Shown here: positions 61,279 to 61,409 of the stretch, one piece after another
Numbering within the stretch: position 1 is the first letter of the stretch
Layout of the letters: every line of letters begins with the position of its first letter
NCBI GenBank assembly: GCA_947623915.1
Contig: CANQIB010000015.1
Span: forward strand, 1-61,409
Direction: 5' to 3'
Origin: an uncultured Ruminiclostridium sp.
GTDB taxonomy: Bacteria > Bacillota > Clostridia > Oscillospirales > Ruminococcaceae
Length of the DNA: 61,409 nucleotides
The notes under the pieces: generated by a model
Databases searched by the model: none
Seen by the model: only the letters and a program-made list of their open reading frames with translations
What the model was told of the DNA's origin: nothing
Position numbers and translations under genes: made by a program

Positions 61279-61409
61279 ATGAGCAAAAAAGAATATTTTG
61301 TGTACGACAAGATCGGGCTATACGATAATCCACTTAAAGTGATGAAAGGCTTGCCGATTGCAAAAGAAGCAAGCGACGTGGGCTACGATATAGTATGCGG
61401 TGCTGTTGC
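61279..61409 (+). CDS. Start of an unknown gene, cut by the window end
   Basis: The frame opens MSKKEYFVYDKIGLYDNPLK after AAAGCGAGGATGAC and runs open to the end of the window. It lies after RNA-like repeat B in the same direction as the parAB unit. Too short to identify. Confidence 0.6.
   Translation, partial: MSKKEYFVYDKIGLYDNPLKVMKGLPIAKEASDVGYDIVCGAV

Overview
The window looks like a chromosomal segment of a gut-type Firmicute, most likely a clostridium of the Oscillospirales/Ruminococcaceae kind. The basis is gene content and signals: a T-box leader on proS, TTGACA/TATAAT sigma-A promoters, strong AGGAGG ribosome sites, a CdaR-type regulator, a wall-anchored GH44 glucanase and an ICE of the type common in gut Firmicutes. 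The species cannot be fixed from the sequence alone.

Layout. (1) Positions 1-17.8 kb are one end of an integrative conjugative element (ICE), all on the minus strand: ParA/ParB, a lipoprotein, a very large thioester/Cna-B adhesin with a sortase signal, several small conserved ICE proteins, and a giant methylase-helicase that stops inside its helicase domain at the window edge. The ICE ends next to the 3' end of lysS in a dense array of short TTTACGAC repeats. (2) Positions 17.9-55.8 kb are ordinary core genome. Clusters are lysS-greA; ftsE-ftsX-murein hydrolase activator-S41 protease (cell division and wall remodelling); cdaR; cyclophilin; T-box-proS; efp; a GH44 glucanase; a divergent methionyl-tRNA synthetase; lon-engB-rlmN-aroB-DUF2079; tmcAL-murL-murD; ackA; fruK-ptsI; two tRNAs; a U32 protein, mltG, 5-FCL, DJ-1, a DUF2156 protein and thymidylate kinase. 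(3) Positions 55.8-61.4 kb are accessory DNA: a large structured RNA resembling HEARO/omega RNA with no IscB gene beside it, a perfect 46-bp palindrome, tRNA-Gln(UUG), then the start of a second mobile element with ParA/ParB, small unknown proteins and repeated structured non-coding segments.

The most interesting items are: the murL-murD pair, which suggests that D-glutamate enters peptidoglycan by epimerising the UDP-MurNAc-L-Ala-L-Glu intermediate rather than by glutamate racemase; the orphan HEARO-like RNA; and two about 96-nt RNA-like repeats plus a separate repeated gene leader in the right-hand element. Also notable are an S41 protease with cysteine at the nucleophile position and a methionyl-tRNA synthetase whose KMSKS loop reads KASSS.
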